Assembly: GCF_022605725.1 (NCBI RefSeq)
Contig: NC_065547.1
Location: forward strand, 9,031,167 to 9,095,166
DNA: 64,000 nucleotides
Reading direction: 5' to 3'
DNA from: Anthonomus grandis grandis
Lineage: Eukaryota; Arthropoda; Insecta; Coleoptera; Curculionidae
Below the pieces are notes generated by a model. That model worked only from the letters and a program-made list of their open reading frames with translations. It searched no databases and was not told where the DNA came from. Position 1 is the first letter of the stretch. Each line of letters starts with the position of its first letter. Position numbers and translations under genes: made by a program. Of the stretch, positions 24,701 through 36,700 are shown piece by piece.

Positions 24701-27700
24701 GATACAAAATGCAATCAACGTTTTAATGGAGTAATACTTCAACCCCTAGTTACGTGTCATGGCCATTGCCATCACCTGGAACTTATTATGGTGGCCATCA
24801 GAATCAGCAGCAATATACAAATACTAATTGATCTACTCCTAGATCATCGATGGCTCCATCATTCGCAGAATATCTTATTAACGCACCAAATGAGAATGAA
24901 ACTTTAAGTACTCCCAAGCAGCAATCACCATTTTGTAATATGTTTGTAGATAATAATTAAAATAATAAAACTTACCTTTATATATTCTTGTAGACTTTCA
25001 ATAACAGCGGCTAAACTTGAATAAGAATTTAATAAACGCTAAACTTGAATAAGAATTTCGAGTTGCCCAAAAATGCAGTGTAACAGCAAGCCTCTCTTTA
25101 GCTGGAATAGCACTTCTATAATTTGTATTCTTCCGCTCAATTTTTGGTTACACAAGAAGCAATAATGTATTAAAAATTTCTGGGATCATTCTACAAAAAA
25201 TTTTTAAAATGTCCACCATCTTCATTTTGTAGTTCATTTAGTAAGTGGCTGCCACTATACAAACTTCTATTCTTATATGGTGTTATTATCCACCAACGTC
25301 TAGGCCGTTTCTTCTTCTTTTTATTTGAAATAATTATAGAATTAATTATTAAAAACCCTGCACTCGCAAGCAGTAAATCGTCCTCGTCGCTTGACATAGT
25401 GTGACAGACTAGCATCCACCACTAGTCAGTCTCCGAACCTTTACCAATCCAGTCCGACCAAGTCCAACTCAAATCTAAATTTTGGTGTGGACGAGCGCAT
25501 TCCAATCGTTTCCAACGACCAACGCCAACGTCACAAGTGCTTGGAAGGAGGGGCTTGGCGTTGGAAACTCGGTCTGTACGCGGCTTTAGTTGATTTTACC
25601 TTGGTTTCTATGGTATAACTCTCTGTAACTTGTGCTGGTACGCCTTCTGAAATAAAAGATTTTTGCAATTTGTCTGCTAATGCTTCGATTTCAGCAGCAT
25701 ATGAAGTTGCATCTTTGTGGTTTTGTTTACAGTTTCAGAGTCTAGATGTTAATAAACGAGAACTGTCGCCCTTAATATTACTTTTAAGCTTATCTATAAT
25801 TTGATTTATTGTTTGTTCATTTGTTATTAGAGTTTGCGCTTTTCCCGTTAAACGGGTTTTAATAAAAGCTAAAGCATTATTTTCATGACCTGTTGCTTGC
25901 AGTAGTTCTAAGCAATCCAAAACTGATTGAAAATGTTCAAATGTACCATCAAATTAGGTCGAAACTAACTTACTAGCAAGATTAAAAAAATTGGCTGCGG
26001 TTGCCATTGTTGTAATATTAATAATTTCAACTTCGTCGTCGCTTCCGTTCTCACTTTCTACAATAGTAGGATTTATGTTCGAAAAAATGGACTGTGGAAT
26101 TATGATTTAAAGTTCTAATGATTGAAATGATTTTACTAATTTATCTCTGATATAAGAAAAATATTGTGTACAAATGTCTCTCTCTAATCGATCTAAGGAA
26201 TTCCACGACTGCCTAACTGTGCTTGTAAATGTATTATATTAATTCAGTTCTAACCTTCTCACTGCGAGGAACATTTTTCTTTAGCACTCGTTTCGATTCT
26301 TTTGCAACTTGAGTTTTAATTACTGACAATTTTATATTTAATTCTTCGTGTTGCATTTAAACATATTAAAACACTATAATAAGGGCATACTTTAAAAACA
26401 GTCTAATCGCAAAAATAACTTAAAAAAAATAATGAAATTGTTAAAATAAATTTCATAAATTCCTAAACTACTAATTACAATTTAAAAAAAAATTATGATC
26501 CTTTACACCCTGATGCTTGAACATTCATTGTTTTTTTCTAGTATACCGTATTTTAAATGATTGATACTTATTTATTTATTTGGTGACCATATAGGGATAC
26601 AACAGGCTACACGCCCAAAAAGGTATCCACAAACTTATCTTAACTAACTTAAATATACTATTTTATTGAGAATAATATAACTAACTGACTAAATGGTTAA
26701 GTACATAAATCAAAATAATTTGAATATAAAAGACTTAAAAAAAAGTAATTTTTTAATGCTAAATTTCTACATTAGCCTCATAAACTTTCAAAGACAATAT
26801 TTCGTTTTAAAGTATTTTTAACTGTATTAAGTGACATGTTAAAAACGTCTAATGAACGGCAGTACAAATTATAACTTTTTGATATTCTACATAATGGAAC
26901 TCTCCATCTGACCGCGATTTGTTTTCCTGAATAGAATAAAAAATAATTCGCTCGATCTGATGTTGACTTGAGGAATGTTAAATTTAAAACAGGACAAAAT
27001 GACAAAATGATAATTCATTACTTTATATAAAAACGAAACATCAATTATCAAACGTCTGTCGAAAAGTGAAATCACGCCAAAATGCTCTCGAATTAAATTG
27101 ACATCTTGATATATGAACCGAAGCGGGTTTTAAAATAAAGAAATCTTAAAAGTTTGTTTTGGATGCTTTCAAATCGAATGTACATTTCATAACTAGGGTT
27201 CCATATAATGCTTCCAAAGTTCAATTTTCCATGAATCAATGTATTAAATAAACATTTAATAGCTCCAGATCAAATCAATCAATCAAATCAAATATGCTTT
27301 ACTGTCAAAAAATTTAAAAAATGTTGTAGACAAAGCTATACATAAAAAGCAAAACTCACAAATATAGAAATCAAAATACAAGTACTGAATAAATATATAC
27401 AAAACTGGGTACAAAAGACATAAATGTACTTGGTCAAATTTCTTATACTTATACTTAATGTAAAAAGTCAGAAAATAGGAAAGTAAATAAAAATAGTAAA
27501 AAAAGTAACAAAAACACTCAAAAACATTAATACAATGTTTAAAAAGTCATAAGAAATTTTATAGAAATTTAGCAATACAAAATATTGCTATTCTACATCG
27601 TAAAAAATTTAATAATTAGCTAGTGCGTGCATGATACTCAAACATTAATATTAAAAAAAAATCATCTACTGCATATAAAGCTCTCTCCAGTAAATATGAT

Positions 27701-30700
27701 TTCAAAGCATTGCGAAATCGAGGAAAAGATGTCAATGATTTAATTTCCAAAGGCAGATGATTGTGCATTTTTTTAGCTCCGTAAAGAATAGAGCTTTTTA
27801 TTAATTCTGACCTTGGGATTGGCATATAAAGATCATGATCTGCCTTTCCAAGTGGATAATTGCGAGATGGTCTATTAGGAATTTCTGATATATGCTTGCG
27901 AACCAAGCAAATAGATTCAAGAATGAATAAAGATGGAAGAGTTAATATTTTAAATCTTTTAAACATTTCTTGGCAGTGAGCTCGACTATCAAGTCCTAGT
28001 AAATAAGTAAATAGCGAACCGCTCTCTTTTATAGTTTAAAAATGCGCTCAAACTGAGTCGCACAGCATGTGCCCCAGAATGGAAGAGCCTAACGAAGATG
28101 GGATTCAAAAAGGGCATAATACACTGTTCTTGATGACGAAAGATTTAATTCCCTGAAAACTGATCTTATGGCAAAACAAGCTGAACTTAATTTTTTAGAT
28201 AAAACATCGATATGTAATTCCCACTTCAAAGAGCTGTCAACAATAAGTTCCAAAAATTTCACAGATTCAACAACGTTCAAGCTGGTGTTGCTAAGTACAA
28301 AGGGTTGGATAGTACCTTTATAAGATAAGACTTTAGTTTTTAAAATGTTTAAGCAGAGAAGATTCGAATCGCACCACGATTTAATGTTGATAAGGTCTTT
28401 AGCAATAGTTGCATGAAGTGCCGCAACATCCGGATTGCTCCATGTAAAGCTAGTATCATCGGCAAAGAGACAGATTTTGGCGCAAATGTTAAAATGGGCC
28501 ATATCATTAATAAATAGCAGAAACAGAATTGGGCCCAGAACTGAACCTTGAGGTACCCCACATTCTATTGGTCTGTTAGAAGACATGGTCGTATCAACCT
28601 TTACAAGCTGACTTCTGTAGCTAAGATAGGACTTAAACCATTTGAGAAGCGTTCCTCTGAACCCATAATGCTGTAATTTGTTGATCAAGATATTATGGTT
28701 TACACAATCAAGCCTTGAAGAAATCACAGAAAATAGTTGCTGTTGAATGATGATTATTTATACTGGAGTAAAAACTGTTAAAAAGGGAGAACATAGCATC
28801 ATTAGTGCATTTATTACTCAAGAAGCCAAATTGATGGGGAGTTAGTATTTTATATTTAAACAGGAATGATAATAGCTTTTTTTTAACCAATCTTTCTATG
28901 ATCTTCGATAATGTTGGAAGGAGAGCGATTGGGCGATAATTTGAAGTTTGCTCTTTATCTCCTCCTTTATGCAAGGGAATAATTATTGCAGTCTTAAGGC
29001 AGTTAGGAAGGACCCCATTTTGAAATGATTTGTTAACTAGCTTTCTCAGATGGTTTAAGGTGTTATCAGGCAGATTTAAGAACATTTTTAGAGTAAGACC
29101 ATCTGTACTAGATGATAATTCGTTTCTTATTTCATTTATTCTACTTTGAAGCTCTGTTATTAGTAGAGGGCTAAAAAAGAAACTTTATAAGTTTGCATTA
29201 GAGAGATATGAAAGTGGATCATGAGAAGGTGTTATAGTAGTCATTAGGTTTTTAGCCACGTTTACAAAGTAATCGTTAAGATTCTCAGGTGGAGAGGAGA
29301 TAGTGCTAATTGAAGAAGGCTTATTTCTTAATTCGTTAACAATAGACCATGTTTCTTTAGCAACGTTACCAGAATTAGCCAGCCTGTTATTATAATAAAT
29401 ACCTTTTGCGGCTTTTATTGCTTTTCGATATAATTTCCTGTATAGCCTTACATAATTATGAAAAAATATAGTGTCCGAAAATTTTTTTAGGTATGATAAA
29501 GAGCGCATGTTCCTTGCAGACACACGTAAGCCTTTAGTGGACCAGGGCTTATGATGCTTAATTTTGATGAATCTATAAGGAAAGGACTTATTCACAATAC
29601 TTGACAACGTCTTTACAAATCTAGAAAACTCACCATCGATATCATCAGAGATAAGCTGTTTGGCATAGATTCTTGAACTTCAAAAAAAATTTTTTTACCA
29701 AAATACGGCATAATTTACGAAAATTATTTTTGCTTAAAGTGTCAATAGTAAATCTGGCCAAAACAGCTTCATGGTCAGAAAAACCTGAATTGAGAACAGT
29801 ACAATCAACGAAGTTCAGAGTAAAAGATGACACGATATAGTCAATGGTGCTGGAAATATTTTTAGTTATTCTGGTTGGTGAATTTACATGCATTAAAAAA
29901 CCCATTGAATCGAAAATAGACTGAAGAGATTCTTGAGCAAACACACTTAATTTACTTTTTAGAGGCATGGATTCTAGCAAGCTTAGAAGTTTTAGACAGA
30001 AAGTCGGTACATCAGCGTCAGGTGTTTTATAAACACAAACAATATAGAGGTCATATAACTTATGGTGAACGATGGAAAATTCAAAAACTTTTTCAGATAA
30101 TAAGTTATCAAACTTAGTTACTGGTGAAAAATCGGTGATTGTAGACATTATCATAGTACCTCCATGGGATAAATTACTTCTGTTAAATCTTGCTATTGTA
30201 GTGTAATTTTTAATAAAGACAGGTTCATCTATGTTTAAGCAATGTTCAATTATAGCAACTTTTTTATGGAAAATTTAGCTCTTCCAATAAAAGAAATACA
30301 TCATTAGTTTTGTGTCTTAAGGAGTGAATATTAAGTAGAAATGCACTAAGCTTGCTATTGTCTGATTTATCAGAGGGTGCTTGATCCTCTTTTCGCGTCA
30401 CTTTATCTAAAAATTTTTATTTCTAGATGGGGAACCGCTAGAAAAATAGTTAGCATGACTTTCCCTAACTTTTTGAAGTCTTTCACATGAAAAAAGGATC
30501 CGAGGCAATACCATAGAGGTCGTGGAAGCGGCTATAAAGACGTCGCAGGGAATCCAAGTCAGTAGGTAGTTCCTCAGATGCCAGCATTAATTTGACACTG
30601 GTGTTGGTGTGCTCCTCAAAACATACATTCGATGGTTGGTCATGGAGGTATGCCAGATAGAGCCTCGGGGTTTTAAAGATAGATCGGTCTCTCAGTCTAG

Positions 30701-33700
30701 CCAGCAAGTAACGTCCATTATCAGCATCCGAACTTTGGGACAGCCGCACTATTGGTGGAATCATCGGGTCCATTTGTAACCCATCATCGTCCTTGGCCTT
30801 CTCCACAAACTTGATGGTAACATGCTCCCGTCCTAGTGACTTGCTTGCAGCTATCGCCTCTTTATCGGAGCCAATCAGCCGAACAACCAACGGCGACAAT
30901 GGACTCACTTCAAGACCATCAATTACAGTACCAGCTGGCCAAGTATTTGGCTTTTTCAGCTGAATAAAAAGATCCTCATTCTAAACATCAATTTTAAAAG
31001 TGGAGTCTGAATTATTCTTATTCTTCGGCAATGGAAAACATCGGATAAAGTCAGCAGTTCCAAGTTTTTCTTTGATGGAGTGAGCAAGTTGATTTACTGT
31101 GTAGTGGGATGGAGTGTTGGATACCACTACATAATGCCATTCCTTTCTAGCAATGATTTTATGAGTCGCAGGAGATTTTGATTGTGAAGAAGTAAAAACC
31201 TCCGTGATCTTGTCGGTCTGGGTGGAAATGGACTTTTTTATTATGGCCGGGATGTATTTGGTAACACTTGGTTTATCTTTTACGCCTATTTTTTTCTATT
31301 TTAAGTGCCATTTGATTGACACTCCGGCGTAGATCCTCCATTTTCTTAAGAAAATCTTGCTTAGAGGAATCGTGAATTTGAACCTTAACAGATTCAATGT
31401 AATTTCCCATGAGTATTGATGGGATGTTAAAAATTTCTTGCTTTATCATCAGAACTAGAAAACATTTCACATTTACGAAAAATATAACCCAACAATCTAG
31501 AAGATTCTGTTACTATTAGATCAATATGAATGTCAAACATCAGTTTACAGTCCAATATAATTCCTAAATCGCGTAGGTAAAGTCCAGTGCAACGATATAT
31601 TAGAATGGTCACCCGTCAAAACACCAGCATTCCACCTGCCAAAGAATGTCATCCACCTTCTATTTACATTGTTTGGCAGGTGGAATGATGGTGTTTTGAC
31701 GGGTGACCATTCTAATATATCGTTGCACTGGACTTTACGTAGTTCACTTTAGGTATGCAAATATCATTAGATTTATTTTGATAATTTATTTCATTTTTAT
31801 TTCTTGTTATACTTTGGCATTTTTTAATGTTAAGAAAGAGAGAATTTTTTATCACAGTAGGCTCGTAGTCGATCCAGATAACTTTGGATATTAAGGCAGT
31901 CGGCGATGTTAAATATCGTACAATAGATTTTAAGATCATCAGCGTATATTAGAAATTTAGTATAAAGTAAACAAGATTTTGTATTATTAATGTATACAAT
32001 AAAAAAAGAGGTCCTAAATGGGAGCCCTGTGGAACACCAGATGACTGAATAAAAGACTTAGAACAAAATCCTTGAAGTAAGACGTACATACTGGTGCCTA
32101 TCAGCGTTTTCTCCTTGTTTAGATATGAGATAATAAAGTAATCAATGTTAACCTAAATTTTAGAGTGGTTACTTTAATTTTGACCTAAAATGGACTTTCA
32201 TCTTTTTTTTTGGACTTCTTCTTGATATACGTCCATATTTCTCAGGTTACAAGCAGAAGTGACACGCCTGCGCAGACTAGTAGTTTCCGGGGCCACCGGC
32301 ATGTTAAACGAAAAACAACCACCCTCGGAAGACGGGAGTGAGAATCCGGAGGCCCACTCCCTCGAAATGGAACTTCTGCTAGCCAAAGAGGCCCTCACTA
32401 GTAAGTTTATTGCTGTAAATTCTATAATTTCTTCTAAAACGAACGAATTTAGCCTTAAAGGCCGACAAACGCCGATTGAAAGCTGAAAAGTTCGATCTAC
32501 TCAACCAAATGAAACAGCTCTTCTCCACATTGGAAGACAAAGAGAAGGAACTGAGGGATTTTATCAGAACTTATGGACAAGTAAGTCTAATGATCTAATC
32601 AAGACATTGTCTTTTTTTAATATTAAACTCTTTCAGCGGGTGAGGGATGAAACGTCACTACAACAGCTATCAACAGAGAGGGAAGAGAGAGAACGGGAGC
32701 GCTGGAGTTTGTTGCGGCACGCCAGAGACGAAGCGGAGCGCAGCTTATCCCTTGCTGCTCAGCTAAACGCCAAGGAGCTACAGCTGCAGCAGGCTCAAGA
32801 GCAGCTAGCTGAGGTACAAGCCCCTCCATCATTTGATCCAATTTCCAATTAACACACCTCTTTAGGCTAGAAGACAGTTAGCAGGAGGAGGCTGCCTTTC
32901 CGACCAAGAATCGTTGGCCTCTCTACCAAGACACAGCATCAATGGAGGTGCCCTCACTCCCAGCTCGGGAGGCTTACTCTCCGGTCACCTGGGACTACTG
33001 CCAGGTGATCGGGGCAGCTGTAGCGCTGATTCCGGAGTGCGAGTCAGCTCGGATCGGGAGAGCGGTGGTGCCACTTCTGTAGCGGGCAATTTGTCGGATT
33101 CGACTACAGATGGGGCGCCCACGATCACGGTCGAGGGGAGCGTCAGGGACGTGGATTCGGTATCGTTGATGTCCGCGGTGCCTCCGCCTCCTCCGGCTCA
33201 TATGTATCAATGTAAGTCATTTTTAGCTGTTTGTGGGTGTAGTCCTATGATTGGAACCTTTGGTGTGAGACTCACAGCACGGAACAGTCTAACCACTAAC
33301 CAAAAAATTAGATTAGAAAAATAGAAGAACAGAACAACACTAGATTTAGAGATCAAACATGTATACTGGGTGATTTGCGACCACTTTTTAGGGTGTCTCA
33401 TTTTCGTATGTTTTATGGGGTTTCTCGCCTATGAAAAAAGATAGAGATGCGGTTTTCGCGACACCCTGCTACTTTTTAATAAGACTAAAGCTACACTAAT
33501 CAATTTTGCCATAGCTATCGTAATTTTCGTGCTACCGGCTAAATAATTTTCAGTGATTTCCTGTTATTATCAGACATTTTAAAAAAATAAAAACTGATTT
33601 TTTTTTTGTACAATTCAATGGCGTTGACAATTTTTCTTTCGAGGTCATAGTTTTTGAGATATTGACGTAGCTTTTATTTTTTTTAATGAGACACCCTATA

Positions 33701-36700
33701 ATATTTTTTAATATCTGTTTCCACTTGTCAAGACTTTTTGAAAAATATAGCATAGTTCATATTTATTGCTATAAAAAGGCGACAAAATAATTTTTTTCTA
33801 ATTTAAATTGATAATAATAAATAGCCGTAGATAATCATGGTAACACAACAAAAAACGATATGATTAACGTTTTGCCCTTAGAAGATTTAAAGGCTAGAAT
33901 TAGCAAACAACAACTTTGTTTGAGTTCAACAGGGGTAAGGGGGGTGTTTTGTTTACAAACATATTCATCGATTCTCTGTTGGCAAGTTTACGCGCATCGT
34001 ACAAAAACTACACACGTCAAAAGAGGAAATTTTCAGCTATATATCAACGCATATAATAATGTTTTATATGCATATAATAATAATTTAACTTATAGTAGAG
34101 GAGCCACGGGCAGAAAAATGGGTTTCGCGGGCATTGTTGGAAGGAAGTTGGCAAGTTGTTTTTTATAAATCTACACTACTTACTGATTATAAAAAATGAT
34201 CTTGCCACCCCCCCCCTTGTGGGGCTACCCCCTTCCGCACCCCTTTGAAGCAAATTTTTTTAAAATCTGGTAGTTTCAAAACCGTTATAGATAAAGCACT
34301 CGTTTTGTCACTATGTATGTTCCAACATTGACAACGTGTCCAAACATAGTATCCGATGATATCCTTTATTTAACAGCTTGTGCGTGCAAAAAAAGCGGAT
34401 GCACTACAAAAAAATGCAAGTGCATTTTAAATAATTTAAGATGCACAGAAGCTTGTTCATGTAATAAAGACATCTGCCAGAATAAGGCAGAACATGATCA
34501 AGTTATAGACAGTGAGGATTCAGAGGATGAAATTGCCTAAACATTATATAATCATTTTGTGTATTTTCATAAGTTCATTTTTGTATTAAATAAGTATTAT
34601 ACGCCATATTCTAAGACCTCTTTTTTTGCGAGATATCAATTTAAAGCGACAAATGTATGAGTGTAAAAACGAGGTTTGTATCTTAAACAATTTCGAAGAT
34701 ATTTGTGAGAGAAATGTCCCTTTAACAAGGGGTGGGGGGTGTGGCTGAGGTTGCTTGAGGTAGTAAGACAACTTTAGTAATCAGTAAGCGATATAGATTT
34801 ATAGAAAAATGCCTGAGATTTCGCGCTATGTCGCGATTATATTATTGTGATTGAATTCGCCTATAATTGGGAATGACTTGGTCGGTATAAAAAAGTGGTG
34901 GGGGTACATTTCTAGGTAATATGCATATCATTTCAAAGAAGAAAAAGCAGACTACAATTTTTGCTTAAACAATTTTCTTCTATCTGTTACTATTTTTAAG
35001 TTTTTTGCCTTTTCTTTAAATATTATTATGGAAAAATGCCTATTTTTTTAAATATCTCAAACAGTTTATGAGATATCGTTAAAGTCCATATAATATTTTT
35101 CATTCTAAATGTCAAGCCAAACCCACCAGTGAAAACCGCAACTGTGTATCTCGAACGGTTATGGATATATCTTCGAAAGAAATTTTCTTTTATGGGGGTG
35201 TGGGGGGAGGGGGTGGTGAAGCCCCACTTGTTGGGGGTGGCAAGATCATTTTTCGTAATTAGTACGTCCTATAGATTAATAAAAAACACCTTGCCAACTT
35301 CCTTCCAACAATACCCGCGAAATTCCCGTGGCTCCCCTACTATTATTGGTTTAATTTGGATTTTGGATTGAAAATAAAAAGTAGAAATAGATATATGTTA
35401 TTCTAAGCGCAAAAATAACAACTTCAAGCAAAAAAAAATTATTAACTATCTTACTCCTAAAACCGCTTTTAAAAAATGTGAATTGGCAACACCGCAGGCA
35501 AAAACTGATGTCATCTTACGAAATGTCATCTTGACAAACGGCTTTGTGTTTATATTTGGCATTTGTCAAGTTCTGTGTTTTTCTTTAGTTTTTGGTTGAA
35601 AAAGAAGGTTGAGTCATTTCAGTGTTTTTGTTACGATAGTAAAAACTGGTGCTATTTGTGTGTTAAGCCGGGAACACATTGCTCTGACGTGTTGTGTTGC
35701 GATGTGTTGTGATGTGAATCATACTGCTTATTTTGCGTGTATTTAAATGAGCAGTGTGCACATTCATCTGATGCGGTTCGTTCTGACGCGTTCTGACCTG
35801 TCGTGTCGCGATAAAATGCGGGTGAACCAGATTTTTGTTTGACACCGTCAGAGCGTCAGAACGTTTTCGGCCGTAGGTTGTAGCGCGATGGCCGCGATGG
35901 TGAACGAAATTGAACTAATTGAAAATGTAAGAAATCATGAATGTTTATTTAACGTCAAGTCAAGACACTACCGAAATCAAAGTATGAGACAAGAAGCATG
36001 GGAGGAGATAGCAAAGGAAATTAATAGCCCATGTAAGCTTATTTTAATTTATTTTATTTATTTTTATATACATACATAGTTACATAGGTACTGTATTTTT
36101 TTAAATTTATTATTACGTTACGTCCACGTCGTACAGTTTCTAATTGCCATGGTACACTACCAATATCTGATAGAAAATAATCTCTAAATTTGTCCCGAAC
36201 GCGAAAAGCATCTTGAGTAGAATTTTGACCCAAGGGTGGCACTAATGTAAAACACGATTCGAGGGTGTTACGATATATTTCTTCTGGCTCAAAATCATTA
36301 TTGCAGCATAACATATTATGAAGACAAATTGCGGCATATACTATGTCATCAACAAAATCTGGTTGTATTTCCATGTGCTTAAGAAAAATTCGCCATCGTG
36401 CTGCAAGAATTCCAAAACTATTTTCCACTACTCTCCTAGCCCGCGAAAGCCTATAGTTAAAAATTTTATTTGGCTCATTTCCTGCTACATAACGCCGGCT
36501 ATAGGGGCGTAATAAATACGATTTTAGTGGGAAAGCTTCGTCTCCCACAATAACAAGAGGTAAAGCTTCACCGTTTTGTGTAAGCGGCTTATCAGCTGGA
36601 AGATTCAGTGTATTATTAGCTAACGAAATTCCCAGAGAAGACTTGGCAAAAATTCCTCCATCGCTGTTGCGACCATATGAGCCCACATCAATCGCTATGA

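Larger units (their letters stand above)
21940..25585 (-). mobile_element. PIF/Harbinger element, inverted partner (copy H3)
   Basis: This copy mirrors H2: the terminal repeat and TTA lie at 25,585-25,588, transposase on the minus strand, MADF pieces on the plus strand. The end that should carry the start of the MADF gene and the second terminal repeat is missing; similarity to H2 begins abruptly at about 21,940. The foldback insertion sits at the same internal site as in H2. Confidence 0.85.
27283..31432 (-). mobile_element. LINE-B, near full-length CR1/Jockey-type LINE
   Basis: Minus-strand element of about 4.15 kb. In order from high to low coordinate: ORF1 (about 31,410-30,483), AP-endonuclease (about 30,380-29,650), linker (29,607-29,185), RT (29,085-28,089), C-terminal domain (27,966-27,616), and a 3' UTR ending in a GATTTGATTTGATTGATTTG-like repeat at 27,283-27,300. 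It interrupts LINE-A. Stops and shifts make it inactive, but decay is modest. Confidence 0.8.

Noticed and set aside
32623..32841. Minus-strand frame opposite kazrin exon 7
   Set aside because: Shadow of the coiled-coil exon; no independent motif.
34313..34540. Metallothionein gene
   Set aside because: The Cys cluster fits better as the end of a transposon protein because it lies between long inverted repeats and has no upstream exon signal.
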